DNA from: Gavia stellata
Lineage: Eukaryota > Chordata > Aves > Gaviiformes > Gaviidae
Assembly (NCBI RefSeq): GCF_030936135.1
Contig: NC_082602.1
Coordinates: 3,658,001-3,722,000, forward strand
Length of the DNA stretch: 64,000 bases
Reading direction: 5' to 3'
The number at the start of each line of letters is the position of its first letter. Position 1 is the stretch's first letter. Positions 29,301-44,300 of this stretch are shown one piece after another. A model generated the notes under the pieces. The model saw only the letters and a program-made list of their open reading frames with translations, was not told the DNA's origin and did no database searches. The position numbers were made by a program, and so were the translations under genes.

Positions 29301-32300
29301 AGTGTCATCCTGAACGTCTTGCTGAGTTCTGGCTTCCAGGCTGTCTCGGTGTCAGGCAAATCCTTTCAGTGTCACATCTCTATGATGCGGTCTCTTTTAT
29401 TCATCTTTGCAGCTAATGCTGTCGTCCATGCTCTCATCCTGTGTTTTTATTCCTGCAACACTCTGGCTTCACACAGGACTCGCTTTTTTCCTTGTAGATC
29501 ACTCATTTTCCTGCCTGCTGCTTTGATTGCATCTCTGCAGCCCTCCATTGGCCCAGCCTCTGCTGGTGATCTTACTTGCTCTCCAGACCCCTCCTGATCT
29601 GTCTCGGTCACATTTTTTGTCTCTTGCTCACTCGTAAGTATCAGTTTGCATCCCTGGGTAGGCAAGGCGGTCTGCCATCCACTTAGAAACATTTTCAAAA
29701 ATGTATCTTGGGGCATTCCCTGGTGTTATCAGTCACATTCAGGAGCTGCCTGGGAACGTCTGCAAACCTTTGCGAGCTCCTTGTCCTAGAAAGCTGCAGG
29801 AGCCTGGGCTTGGTCAGAAGAGTGCTGAGACCACTGCTGCCTGGGCTAGTCATGTTAATTTTTCCTCCTCTTGCCTGACTTTCTGTTTCTCCCGCAGTGT
29901 TTTTGTTCTGTGTCTGGACAGCACTGAGTCCTGTAAGGCTCTGCTTCATGGTTAGGGATCCTGCAGCATGGGCGTGCACGTGCAAACACATTTCAGCCTA
30001 ACAGCTCCTTCTGGCTTTTGGTAACCACGGACTTGAACTGTACTCAGAACCAGCACCCAGGCATGAATCCTCCTAATACCAGTAACAGCAATATCTCTGA
30101 GAAAGCGTGGCACTCAAGACACAGTGTGCCTATTGCTGCTGCTGAGTCATCAAGGTGCTTTTGGGAATCGGTGGCAGTCGAAGCTGCCCTACAGCAGGAC
30201 ACGTCTACATGGGTGCAGGCAGAAGGTCTGGGGCTGTAGATCCTGCTCTCTGCACTGCGTGGGCACAAGGTGCCCTGGCCTGGGAGCTGCAGCGTCGTGT
30301 TAGCACTGCTTTGTGCCTTGTGCCTCTCAGGAGGGCCTGAAACGTTCCTGGTACTGCTTACATCAGCTCCAGAGTTTCCATTTTTGGTTTGAAATGTGGA
30401 ATTCGGTCAGTGGCAGGTATTTGGGGGTTTGCATATATTAGCCTAGGAATATACAGTGCTTTATTTTTCCGCCCTTCCTTCTCTTGGTATTAGCAAAAGG
30501 GTTTCTAGATATATTGCTGCCTATTAGTTCAAGGAGTATATTGCAGCCCCGTATGTCTCTCAATCACTCCGCCAGCCAGTAATGCCACTCTAATACCACT
30601 TTATCTCACAGCAGGGTCTGCTAGAAAGCACATCAGTAATGAAAAACAGTAATTCAAAACGGTGCCTCACAGGGCAATAAGAGAGCTTATAGATTTGTCC
30701 AAAGCAACAGGATTTCTCAAGATACTTGGAGAAATCTGAATAGGTTTCAGTGACAGAAGCGGTGCGCTTCTCTTCCTGTTGCAATTTGCTGGTGTGAAAC
30801 ATTGCAGAATTAGGTAAACTCCAGTCTTTGAATGAAGCTCGGTAATAACGGTAAGGAAGGGACAGGACCAGGTGTGCGTGTGTGAGGATTTCTTCTGGCC
30901 ATTGAGCATTTGTGAGTGACTCTATTTCTCTCTGAAGCAGTTACCATGACAACCATTCATTTATATTTTATAGCATAGGGTTATGTTCGTGGGTATATGC
31001 TTTCTAACTTTTTTTTTTTCATCTTTAAGACCTTTTTTAAGATGAACCTTGTGTTGAGATACGGAATACTTCAGGTGTCATTCATGCTATTGTATGGTCA
31101 GAGCAGCCAGACAGTGAAGCAGGGCCGAGAGGAGACTCTTTTGAGGCTAATTTAATATAAATGTGGGGAGGTGGCTCACCTGGACAGACTCACAACTGAT
31201 GTGGTGCAGTGGGAGGTCCGGATGACCTTGGAAGTCTCCTCGCACAGTCGTGTAGGTGTCAGAGTGAGGAGGACTGAAACATCTTGTCTGAGTATGCAGG
31301 TGGAAAAGGGAAGAGACTTTGCAGTAGTATTGCTGTGAAAAATCACAGTTGGGTCTTTCAGAGCTGTGCAAATGCAGCATTTGCAGTCTTAACAGGCTGC
31401 AGATGCAGCACGGAAAAGAAATACGATTGCTGTAATATATGGCAACCTGTAAATATCAAACATTGCTAATGAGATATTATATATCAGAATGGAAGGGACA
31501 GAAAATGGGCGGGGTTTTTCAGCCTGCAGCTCTTCAGTCAGTTCTGAGGAAATGCTGTTTTTCTGGCTCACTCCTTTGTTTGTGGATCAGGGTGGGAGAG
31601 GGCATATAGCTGGCATGCAGTATCCTGCTATTAAGAAAAAAAACCAAAACCATGAAGCTGTCTGCAAATACTGGAAGCTCTTAAGACAGTAGAGAGGACA
31701 CAGCCGGGGAGGAAGAGCTAAGGAGTTTGATCCTTTGCCTTGTCACATAGAAGGCCTGCAGTGTGTTGTGGTCTATGGTTTCCCTACTACAGGGTCTTAG
31801 ATTTGGAGGAGCAATGTGCTTGGGCTTTCCAAAGAGAGGTGAAGACTCCAGATAAAACCCCTTCTGTGTTCCTTCTAAAGGAGGAGAGCAAAGGTAGAAG
31901 TCTAAGTAGCAGGAGGGAGGAAAAAGATGAATTTTTAAGGCTGAGTGGAAATGAGTTGTTTTTTTGACCGTGACAAGGCAGTGTCAGGGAGAGGCATAAA
32001 CTAAAATGGACAGTCATCACATACGGATGGTGTGTAAAGGCGGTATTCTCCCTGCCTCTCAGTACACCCTTAGAGAACCCAAGTGTGAACAGTAAATTTT
32101 TAGAGAGACCATAGAGTCTGGTTTATTTGTTTGTATCTGCCAGTGCGTTCCTGTAAATATGCTGCTTTCAGATTCCCCTGTAGAATATGGGGATTCTCTG
32201 CTGCGACACCTTGCCTCCCCTAATCTGGTGCTCTGCTGTCATTAGGGCTGGAAGCCACCGCTTGCCACAGGCCACTGTGACTTGTGCTAGGAGGAGTGCC

Positions 32301-35300
32301 CACCTTCCACTGCACGGGGAGGAAACTGGTGAAAGAGGATCTTGTGGCCGAGAGACACTCGGAGAACATGGCTTAGATCCCAGTGGATCCCTCTGCCCAT
32401 CTCCCATGCTGAATCTCAGCCCTGCTATTATGGTTGTAGCTTACCTTGGGAGGGTTCCTTAGGTATTTGGAAGATGTCCATAAAGCCCCAGAATCGTTGA
32501 CAGGATCACGTCTCTTGGCCTCATTCTCCCTGGATGAGAATGTGATTTTTCCTTAGCAGTAGTTATGAACACGTATTTCTAGGCTCTGCATTGCTGTTGT
32601 CTGGCCATGCTGGTCAGGTTGCAGAGGGCTCATACCACTGGACAGGGAGGCTTCCTGTGAGGCGACACAGCAGTTGCTGATAGCATGTCATAATCTGGGA
32701 TTAGAATAAGTGGGTTCAAGCTTTTTTGCATCTCGGCGAGCAGCATCCAGCCATGAAGGGCTGCTGAGACGCCCGCAGAAACGTTGCCTTTCCAGGGAGA
32801 GCTACCTCTGACGTAGCATCTATTTTATGTGTGGGAGAAGTGGAATCTGCTGGCCTGTGAAAGAGTAGGGGTGTGAGCAGGGTTTTTAGGAGCTGTCTGA
32901 AATACTAGGGAGTAAAGCAGGAAGATTATCTAGGTCTTGGCCTGCTCACTGCTAATCTCCCCAGCAGCGGTAGCGTTGCTTGTGGAGGTGACGTGCCATC
33001 ACTTTGTCAGCCATCAGCCCACACTCAGGTGTTGCAAAGCTCAGGGGAAAAACGCTGCTTTTGGGGTAGGTTGATGTTTAACAGTACAAATTTTGCTGGG
33101 GCAGAAAAGGAGGGTAGGGCTTTCACTTTCTGACCTGTGAACTACTTTCTCGGCACTGTATATCATCTCTGCGCACTGTGGGAGTGACATCGGCTGGTTG
33201 TCCATGGCAAGGATAAATCGAACTTTCTCCCGGTTGCTGTTACCCGAGCTATTGTTTTGTGATGGGCCAAATATCCTCTGGCTACGGTTACCATTGGAGA
33301 AAAAAGGCTGACAGAGAGAAATCATGTCCTGTCATGCATGTTAACAGCAGTATGAATTAAGGGAAGCCGAAGGGCTTTTACCGCAGAGAGGGGAGGAAGG
33401 TGGGGAGAAGTGAGATGGAGCCGTCCCTCTTTCCTCTGCTCCTGATGTGCCTGACGAAGTTAGTCTGTGCTTGTTTCAGGCTGCTGCACAGTGCTGAGGT
33501 TTGCAGCCTTCTTTGCCACTACTAGCATGGTACGATTTGGGGTTTCAGTCAGCAATAAAGTAATTAGCAGCGGTGGAAGGTATGTACATGCTCTCTCTCT
33601 TCCAGGGACCACTACGCTTTGCCAGCCTGCAGCTGCTGGAGCAAGCCCCCAGCCTGTGTTGCAGGCTGGCTCATCTCTAGTCCAGCCCATAAGCACCGCT
33701 GTAAAGAAGAGTATGGATGTTGTCGTTAGACATGAAAAATGCTGAGTGAGATGTGGGGCATTAAACTGTGACGGGCTGAGATACTGCAGTGTTTAAACAT
33801 CTGAAAGGTTTTATTTCAAACTCTGAAGCGCAGCTAGAAACTTCAAAGCTGTCATTCTCAGTCAGTGGACTTTTTTCAGACAGAGAAAGACTTCAGTGGC
33901 CTGGCAAGTGGTGTTGGCTTCTTCTGGAGTTAAAAGTAGAGGTTATTTAATGCACTGATGGGAAATGGCCACTAAGGGGAAATAATTGTTTTAATATGGG
34001 TGTGTTAACCATCCTCGAGGTATTTTTATAAATATCCTAGAACAAAAGAGGATGTTTTTTAAAGCTGGCTCTAACCACTGCTCCACCTGGGAACAGTTCT
34101 TCCCCAGCAACAACACGTAACTCTTCTTATAAAGGGAATTTAAACTTAATTCATCTCGGCAAACTACAGGGCACATGGGAACAAGAAAAATATAATTATC
34201 AGAGCTGGTATTAGCTGTGCTTGTGTTGTGAGGTGCAACCTGTGTTTAGACAGGATTTAGAGACCATTTAGAGCTTCTCGCTACAGCTGGTTCCAGCTTT
34301 ATTGTACAAAAAATGGACTTAACTCAAGTTTTAAATCTGTGCTGACTTGTGTTGTGTTTGTTGCTGATGGCAGCTGCTGCTTCGACAGCTGTGGAAGCCC
34401 CCTCTCGAAACCCTGTACGAGTGAGTGCTGCTGTTCCTGGGTCCTCAGTTAGAGCCTGTCGTAACAAGCTTCCAGGCTGCCGTTCAGCAGTTCCGACGAA
34501 AAGGCAGGCAGGGAGCGTGCGTGTGGTGGGGGGCTGCACCTCGCCTGCCAGGCTGAGCTCGCTTCCTTACAAAGCCTGTGAAATTTTGTTACTCGTTTCA
34601 ACTTCAAGTCACTACCAACCCGACCAGTGATGCAGAGATAGAAGGTTTGATGCCAGTGGCTTGGTACCTGTTCTCTGTAGTATTTATCCCTCTCATGGAG
34701 GGGTGCGTGTGTGTGTATGAGATAATACACCTATATGTGATTGATTGACTGATTTGTAGGATCACGGGGTCAGCAGCAGCCTGTTCCAGAACCCTGCAAA
34801 GCTTCACCTGACTCTTGGGACGCTGGTACTTCTGAACGAGCAAGAGATCCAGAAGGCGTGTGACCTCCTACAGCGATGCAAAGAGGACTTTGTGGAGTAA
34901 GTGATAAAAAAGGGATGTCATCACCAAGGGCATGAGTGGGGGAAAAGCAGCAAGCTGTCTTTGACAAGGGACAGCAAAGAGAAAAGCAGTTCAATAGTCT
35001 GTCTTAACTCTTAAGGTTTAGAAAAAGGCTGAAACGTTTCAAATGGGAGCAGTAGAAATCACCAAGCAGTCACAAAGAGTCTAACAGCATCTCGCAGCTC
35101 AGCTCAAACCTTCAGCATTCCCTGAAAACCTGCTCTAGTCATTTCTTTTTCTCACATGCGTCCCCATTGTTTTTCTGTGAGCAATTTCTGCTGTTGTCCC
35201 CTGCCTGCTGCAGAGGGAGGGACGAGCTCCATTACCTTCACGTGTTGCCTGCAGTGGGCTCTGGCACGCTGCTTCCCTCCTGCCTCAGAACAGATGCTGA

Positions 35301-38300
35301 GGTGTCCTTGACATGCATTTCTTGATGCAGGGAGCTGTGTGCAGGGAAGCCAGCGCGAGCCGTGTGAGTAATCAGTCTGAAACGTTCAGTGCTGCTCCAG
35401 GACTGGGGCTTTCTTGCTGCCTGTTAACACTGAGCTGCAGATGTTAGGGCTTTAACTGTAAATGTGGTTGAATGACACTGTAATTAGCTTATCTGTGTTC
35501 GGCTTAGAAATTGGAGACGGCCTGAGGGATTGGTTTACTTATTTATTTCTGCAAAGCCTTTGCACATAGAGCATGGTTCCTTGATCTTTATTTCTTTCTT
35601 TCTTTATTTATTTATTGCAAATTAGAAACCCTCTGCCAGCTACTATCTGTGGGAATTAATGCATGGCCAAAATTCATACCCCTGCCTTTAAAATGACAGC
35701 TCCAGTTGTTCAGCTGTTGAACAGAAATGCACGTGCATTTCCAGGGGAAGGCTCTGCCCGCAGTATTTGGAAAGTGCCAGCTTCCTCGCAAGTGGATTGA
35801 ACTGAGGCAGAGAAAATCTTTACCCTCCATTTCCTTTAGTGGAGAGGGAATCAACACTGGAATGTAACCTTTAGGTTATTTCCCCTGACATACCCAAATA
35901 AATACACTTTGAAAATTAAGTTAGGCTCCCTTCCACCCACATAAACCTTCATTAGCGTTCATTTACTTTCTAAATGCAGGCAGTGCCATATGAAGGTAGA
36001 TGTGCCCTTTTTGACCCTTTTTAGACTACGTGGCCTTAAGCGCTCTTGGTGAGATGTGCGCGACAGTGCCCTTGTGCTGTTTTCCTCCCAGTAAACATAC
36101 TGGAAGGGGAACTCACGCTCTCCTCATTCCACCTGGGAAGCTTTGCCGAGAATCTCAAAGGCGGTCTCTAGGGCAGGCTGAACAGAAGTGAGCAAGGTTA
36201 GAGCAAAGTCACACTCACATTGTTAACTCGTGTTTATTACTTCTGCCTGCCCAGACACTCCCTGTACTTTCCACGAGACCTTGGCGTTAAATGAGACAAC
36301 GGCACTTACTCACAGAGAGCTTTCGCTGCGGCGCCCTGCCTCCCTGTGATGTTCTGGTGGTAAAGGCAAGGAGGCGGCGTGTTTGGAAGCAGATACACTT
36401 CACAGTGTGTTTGCAGGTGTGGGAGTGCATATTAGATCCTGCACACATTTTCAGTTTCGCCTTCCTGCAAGAGTAGCTGGAGCTGATTTTAAAACAGTTC
36501 TATTTACTTCCAGCATTTGTAAGTGGATGTTGAAATGTACTTAAAACTGCATTCTGTATTGAGTACCTTTCCCAGAGAAAATCAACGAGCTGGAGGCTTC
36601 GTGTCACGATCGCTCTCTTCACAGGGAAGGCAGGAGCTTCTCTGGAATGAGAAGTTGTACCATTTTATTGCTGATGGGCTTTCTGAAATGTAAATGGAGA
36701 TCTCTGCGTTGAGATGGCCTCTGAACACTGACAAGTTGACTTAATGTGTGTCTAAAATACTGAATGTATGAGTTTAAATGTTTTTACGGTATTTCTTGAG
36801 GTGACGAGACAATAGTAGCTGTAGCCTTTTGAGCTTTAGAAATTAGGGAGCCTTTTTTGTGTTTGGGTTTTTTCAGTGCAAACAACCTGAAAGATACGAG
36901 AAAGAGAACTCTTCCTCAGTGAGTGCACCGCCCCATACGGTCTATATATGGACACTTAAGTCCTGCTTAACCTCAAATTTGTGTTTAACTATAGCAAAAA
37001 ATGTATTTTATATCATTCCCTTAGTAAAACCAAATATTTAGTGTGTGCATGTGGAGTACTATGCATTGTATTTCAAAAGCAGGTGTGATGTTTTGCTTTT
37101 TAACGTAAGGGATTTCTTGCATTTTAGCCAAATTGCTGGAGGCAAACCCCTGACCGTGGAGGTGGCAGGAGTGGAGTACATGAACGATGACCCTGCCATG
37201 ACGGACGTCCTTTATGCCAAAGTCCATATGAAGGACGGCTCGGACAGGTGAGTTGCCCATGCTCCTTTCTTTCATTCCTCCTCGATGTGCCGCGGCAGCA
37301 GCAGTGGCGTGCCAGAGAAACCCTCTGCTGTCTGAGGCAGTCCTTGGGATAGTAGTCAGGAAGATGAAGTCATTCTTGCTTCCTAAACCGGTTAAGGCAG
37401 TGATGTGTTTGCTCTTTAAATCAGTCACTGGTGGTGTGGCTGAAAGATGTCATTTGTTTCTGTAGCAGTCTGTCAGATTGAATAATGGTGTCGTGGCTCG
37501 TGCGGTGATAAGATGGCCAAGGAGATACTCCTGAGATGACTTAGAAGGCAGGACAACTTGGCCTCTGCTGTCTAGTTCCCAACCTTCGATCTAGATTAAT
37601 CTGGACAGCTTGGCATATTCTGCAGCACTTAATTATTCTTACAACCCAGTTACACCAGAAGGTCCTCAGAAAAGCATGACTTGGTTACAGAGTTGGTTTT
37701 TGTGTCTGTAAGCAGCCTGGAACAGGCGCTGGGTGTGAAATGTCTTCTGAGCTGCTGGTGTGAAATCTCGAAGCTTGGTTGGTGTCAGTGCGTGAGTTTA
37801 TGCTGTTCACCACTGTGGCTGATGGCTTTAGCTCTACAAATGGTGCTGCCCGGGATGTGGCAGTGTCTGGACCACCTTCCTCCATCTCGTTTTTGACAAG
37901 TATATCACCAGTGACAGCACTGTCTTTTCTCTTAGTGCTTCCGGGAGACTGGGAAAATGTAAGAGCTGTTGTACTCAGTGCTGCCAGTTGTGAGATGGGT
38001 GTGGATGGGGGTAGGGGAGTATCCAAAAGAGCTTTAGGCTTCTCTCCCTGAGCCTTAGCCTTCTCTTTTTCTGGTGCTGCCCTTTTGCATCTGTTCCCAT
38101 TGCTAGAGGACAGCAGGAGCTAGCAGGGGAGCACGGAGCAGTGCAGCTGGAGGAGGGAGGCTGTCAGCAGGGACTGGCTTAGGGAAGAAGGGACATGTTC
38201 TGGCATCTCCTTTTCCCGAGGGCTAAGGAGACAAGAGCGGGGCCCTGCTTAAAACCACACTTTGGAGGCTGTGTTGAAGTAGGAGATCGGAAGTGGGATA

Positions 38301-41300
38301 AAGAAATGGGTGAGAAAATGAAAATGTAAGAATTGCTGGGAGGCAGTAGGAATTGAAATCTCTTCCTCTTCTCTGCTCTTCCACTTTGAAGTCTGTCCTA
38401 CCCCGAAAGAGGTGAGATAAAACAAATGGGGCGGGTGGAGAACCAGGACAAGCTAGGTATCAGTCAGGAGACAGAAGAGAAGAGCAGGGAGAAACAAGGC
38501 AGAAGCACTCAGAAAGATGAGACGGAGGCAAACACTGGATGACCCAAATGCCCTTTGGTGGGTTTATTGTAGAAAGCGTCCGAAGTGTCAGCTCTGAGAG
38601 CTGAGGTATGCGCCTCTTTTCTCCTGAGTCACTGAGCTCTGGATCATCTCCGAGGTGCAGTGCTTGAGACCCTGCTTGCATCTGAAAATAAGTCTGCGAC
38701 CTGAAGTGCTGGTAGAGAAATCCTGTAGAGCGTAAGTAGGGCCTAAAGTGAGGCAGTGATGTCTGCCTCCGTCTGGAGACAGCTTGAATTGTTGGTACTA
38801 GCACTGTACTCTGCTTCGTATGTCAGCCGTATCCGTTTTGCTGAGAACCCACTTAGGCATAACGCTAGCAGAAAATGCTGATGTGCATTAGGGGTGGCAG
38901 AGTGGATTTTGGCAGGAGAGAGAAATGAGGTCTTCAAATCCACCTTGCCTTCAAACGGAAGACAAGCCCCACCCACTCCCCCAAGAAAGGGCTGATGTCT
39001 CCTCTGTCCTTCAGAGAGGTCTATTAGCTGACGTTTTGACCAAACCCAGATCTTGTGCTTTGCATGGCACCTGGAGGCTGCCAGACTTCTCTTCCGCAAC
39101 ACCTTTTTTGCTTTTTGCATAGCAGCATGCTCAGTGAGGGCCAAGCGATTTTAAGTTTTTGTCCTTGGCCCGGGCCAGTCCTGCACGCACATGCAAATTA
39201 ATCCGTCTGGCATTTCTTCCCTAATACAGTTCCTTAATGGTTAGCAAGCATCCAGAAAATATTTAGCTTTGCAGAGGGGAAAGAAGATATTTTTGTGTTG
39301 ATGGAGAGCAGTGAAAGCTTCTTTTGCTTCCTTTGAGATTCCAGCAGACACAAGTGTTGGACAAACAGTGATTTTAAAGAGGGGACGAACGGTGATCCCT
39401 CCAGAAAACTCTGCTTCATTTTCTGGTCTGCTAGACAGATCATTACTGAGCAGCTCCACATACATCTTGCCTGCTAAAACTTGCTGTGCTTTTCTCAGGG
39501 AAATGGGGAAAGCAGGTAGAAAGCAGAGTTTCTCAGCTGCAAGGCCAGTACTAGAGGAGACAAGGCCAGTACTAGAGGAGAGCAGCAGCCATGTGGTTTG
39601 CTGTGCTGGATCAGACTGCTGCAGCCCACGTTTAAGAGAGGTGTGTGCCTTCCTGTCTCATGCAAGATGTCTTGCTAGCCCTGTGTAGTTCCTGGCATGG
39701 CTGAGGGGTGGAGTTCCTTCCTGATCTTTGAATGATCTTGATCAGCTTAAGCTATAAAGCAGGAGATTTGATTTACCCTGACTTAGCTTGCATAACTGTA
39801 GACAGAATTAGGGGTTGGCAAGCCCTTCTGCACATATAATGGCTCAGACTGAGAGAGGGATCATGCTCTGATGCCTCCCACATGGCAAATAATTTCCATT
39901 GTAATTCATTCTAATTTGTTTTATTTCCTTGATTAACTTTATAACGTAATAAAGCACCATGTTCACTTGAGCTATTCTCCGTTAATTTGTTTTAGTATTG
40001 TCTGTAATGATATTCATTTAATCTTTGTCATTGCTAATTTTAAAAATCACTGATGTAAAGCCAAAAAGTGGTAGAAAACCATGACAATTGGTAGTTTGAG
40101 AGTCTTGAAATCATCACATGGGGGCTGGCAGCCCGTGAGGGGCAGTACAAAACCAGCGGTGGGGTAGGAGCTGGCATCTGGAGCGTGGCAGCCCCGGGCT
40201 CTGGGGCTCAGAGAGGCCACGCTCTGCCTCTCCCGCTGCAGCTGAGATGCCAAAGTGGTGGGACTTGGTGGAGCAGAAAGCTGTCTAATCCCTTGGATGC
40301 GGTGAGAGAAACTCAAATTCTTCTGCACAGAGTAATATACTCTTGCCTTGTTCTCAGGGGTGGGAAGCTCTTGTTCTAGCATATCCTTGCTGCTTTTGGT
40401 AAGGCTCAGGCACTGCAGAAATTTTGTGGGGGACAGCAGCAGCCTGGAAGTTCCTTCAGCTCTTTAGATGTAAGGATTCGTGAGTGTGCTGCTCTGATCA
40501 CCTGCCAGCTCCTGCTGCCTATCCTAGGACAGGTCTGCCCGTAGATCCCGGCAGCCACAGCCGCTTCATCCCTGACTGAGGCCAGACAAGAAGGTGGCAG
40601 TAAGTCCTTTGATTCTGCTTGCTCAGTAGCTCCAAAGCTGGAGCAGTCACCAGGGTGGGCTGTCTGGGTTTGTGCCTTCCGTCACCATGTCCTGGGCTCT
40701 CCCAGAAGTTAAGCCCAATGACTGGGTTGCTTATTTGGGACAGAGAGAGTCTGAGATCTGGCCCACTGCACTGTGCAGGTCGCAGTCCGTGAACCTCTGT
40801 TCCAGTAGTCAAGGTGCCTAAGCCTCCCAGGAGGTCTGCAGATTTTAGCATTTGTGAGGAGAGTCACATTGTGTTTCCTGGCAGTAGAAAGACGCACCCT
40901 TTGAGTCCCAATAACATCTGTCACTGTGAACAAGCTCTCTGCTATGCTAAATCTGCCCTTCTTCGTGGAATCTTTGCAGCAGAAGTGATCACCAAGGAAG
41001 CTTTGCGAAACAGCCAGAACTTTTTGCATTAGAACTGAATCCTGATGGCTCCGTTGGCTTTCCATCAGAGACTAGCTCCCTTTCCCTGTGTGCGTGCAGA
41101 GACTTCATTTCACACATGCTGCCCTCCCTGGCTGAAAAGTGAAACGCTGATGATGCAGGGGTTTCTCCTTGGTTTACACTGCTCTGTTCTTTCTCTTTTT
41201 GCCTTCCCAGATTGCAGGTGATCGCTGATCAACTGGTGGAGCGGTTTGTGGCCTCTGGCCTGATGCTTAAAGAGTGGGATAGGGTGAAACTGCATGCTAC

Positions 41301-44300
41301 AGTCATGAACACTCTCTTCAGGAAAGATCCAAGTGGTGTGTATCCCTCATCCTTACTGATAAATGCATTTAAAGTAGTACCTCTGAACGGGAAATGCTCT
41401 TTTGGCTTTTATGTTTCTTTTTTTAAATTTTGTGATTTTTCTTAACCTCAAAAATACCTACAAGGTTGTGGGGGGATGTCACTAAATAAAACCCAGAAGA
41501 AAATGAAAAAGCAATCAGCAGAGCTGGAGAAGGCAGGCATTCTTTGAGCACTTTCTGGATCTTTTCTAAGATTGTTTGTCCTAGCTTCAGAAACAGTATC
41601 GCCCAGTACCTCCCTTAAGATCTGGGCCAGAGAGGCATGCGTTCAAGTACCGTGTGAGGTCTTGGGCTCTCTGCTCCCCAACATTAAATTGAAATTTGGT
41701 AACAACTTGATGTGCTGTGCTGACCTTCAAACAAGAAGAAAACGTGATCCTCTTTGGTCAAGTCAAGGATTGCCCGTTGGTTTAGGAATGTGATTCCAGT
41801 GTCATTCTCGTTAAATCAGATTCAGACGGCTACAAGGCTGAATATGAGCTATTATTGAGTGTATAGTGTCTGCTGTCTTTGCCAAAAAGATTGTCTGCTC
41901 TAGCAGTCTGTAGCATCGTTCTTATCGCATTACTTTATAAAGCAGCCTCAGTTGCATTGCGTTTAGGGAGGGGCAGTATATTACAGCCTTGTTCTCCGTG
42001 TGCAAACATGCATATGCTCTGGCACTGGTGTGTAGTTTGCAAGCCTTAACAGCGTTGCACTAAAGCTTTTTGTAGCTTTCTCTGGCGCAGTGGCCTCTGT
42101 GCAATGCCGACAGGTTATGTCGAGTATTCTCCAGTTACTGCCTCCGTGAGTCTCTGTATGGACAGCGATAACAGCAGATGGTTTGTGTTACGGTTTTCTG
42201 GGCACCCAGTGGCAGACTTTGGGGATGACTGCTACTCAAGTCAGATAAGCATACTCAGGCGGCAGAAACATGGAAAAGACGGGGCTTAGGTCTCTCAAAT
42301 TGAGCCTTGAAAATTGGTGAAAATGTGAGCCCAAAGTGCTGATGTGGCTTTCTGCTAGGGGGAGCACATGGGCAGCTGTGTCTGGCGTTAGGAGTCTATA
42401 TTCTGAACAACCCCATGAGGCATGTGAGGCATTCAGACACAATGGTGAGAGCTTTACACAGATAGCCATAGAAGTCGCTTTATATTCAACACAGGATTTG
42501 AATAGCCTGCTAGGTGTGAGTGGGACTTCATAGCTAATGCTGGAGATGAAAAAGAAATACTGAATATATTCACTGAGTGAGGCAGAGGTCCTGTGGAAGG
42601 GACAGATCATGTACTTGGGGATTATATAAAAATGCAGCCATGCTCTGGGGAAATGGATCTAAGATGTAGGCATTTGGCAGTTGCTGTAGGCCTAGGTTGC
42701 TATTCTTAATGTCTGTGTGCGTGGCTGTGTGCCCACCCTGCAGAAGTATACACACCACATGTACGTGCTTCCTGGAGCAGGCAGCAGAGGTTTGTATGGG
42801 TGCTGTCCGGATCACGCCTGGCATTGTGCTCACGTGCTCAGTCCGGTATTTGGTGCTGTTCCAGGCAATGCAATTGCTCGCAGCGCTGACTTTCACCCTG
42901 GCAAGATGTGGGATTAAAATCAGCCAGAGAGAAGCAGGTGTGTTGCACTGAGCCATCAGCCCTACAGAATCACCCAAGCAGTAGCTATGATTTAGGGTCT
43001 TTCCTCCACGTAATGTAGGTGATCCTGATACAGGCACCAATTCCTGTCTATTAAGCCTTGTTCTCTTTAAAACCAAAGTGGAAGTGTTCTTGCACTAAGA
43101 ACTGGGCAAAGATGGTTTACTAGCTGGCAGCTGACTTTGGGGAGGGAAGAGAGTGGGGGGTGAAGTACAGCACACACAGTTCTCCCATCTGAAGCTCATT
43201 CTGGTGGTGGCTTTTCTCTTTACAGCTGAAGAGCGAAACAATACAATGACTGGTAAATCATCTTTCAAGGAACGGGAGTCGTTTAATGGCCGAAATATCC
43301 TCAAGGTCAGTATGAAACAGTTAGGGAAATCAAGCCAGCTGTGGATATTGTATAGCCAAAAGAGGCTGAAACACCTCTTCAAGACTGCTTTTGTCTTAGG
43401 CTTATGGGATCCCCCGAGGGGGGAAATCGGTTTAGAAAATAAACAATCCGGATCACTCATAATTGGGAGCATTACAGTATTTAACAGAAGCGTTCTTAAA
43501 GCTGGTGAGGCTCGGATCAGGAGTATGTAGCACGAATGCTAAGTGGGTGTTCGTGTTGTCGTTTACTTTGCTCCTGTTTTACCCTGGAGACTCAGGCTCG
43601 TGTCGATTCTCAGCCCACCAGAAAGGAGTACTTTGTTGCTCTTGTTCTACTTACTCATATATATTTATGAAACTGAACCCGACTGCCGTTTCGCTTACTC
43701 TTTTCTTCTTTTTTTTAATCCCTGCTATTGATTTGCATGGTTTTGCTCCAGAAAAATAGCAGATAGTGGTAGGGAGTCCCACAAGCCAGGATCTGAGGGG
43801 CTTTGGCAGTGATCAGAGGGTAGGAAGCAAGATCCCCCAGACCGTGGAGGTGGCTGAGGCTCAAAGGGGAGCATCCTGCAGCCTCCCAGGCTTTGCCAGC
43901 CAGGGTTGAGACTGCAGGCAGCCTCTGCTGCTCATCCAGATGGCAATGTCAGTCTGATGCTGCGGTGCTTGGTCCCTGCAAGTGTCCAGAGAGAAAAGAC
44001 AAGCACAGAGAAATAGAAATGGAAAACAACACTGGGTTGTAAGCAAATTTGCAATCCTCATTGTGCGAGGGGATTTGTTGCAGGCAGCTATGATAAGAGG
44101 GAGACGGGACAATGCATGAATACATTTGGGAACTGATAGAAGATATTCTGGCAACAAAGAGACATGAGAGAGAATGCGGGCTGGGTGGGAGTTGGACAGC
44201 CCAGAAGGATTTCAGGGCACCAGAGGAGGGAAAGGGTGCGTTTTATTTGTGTTTACAGTTTTACTGTGTAATGTATTAGGCACTGGATGCGTGGGGATCT

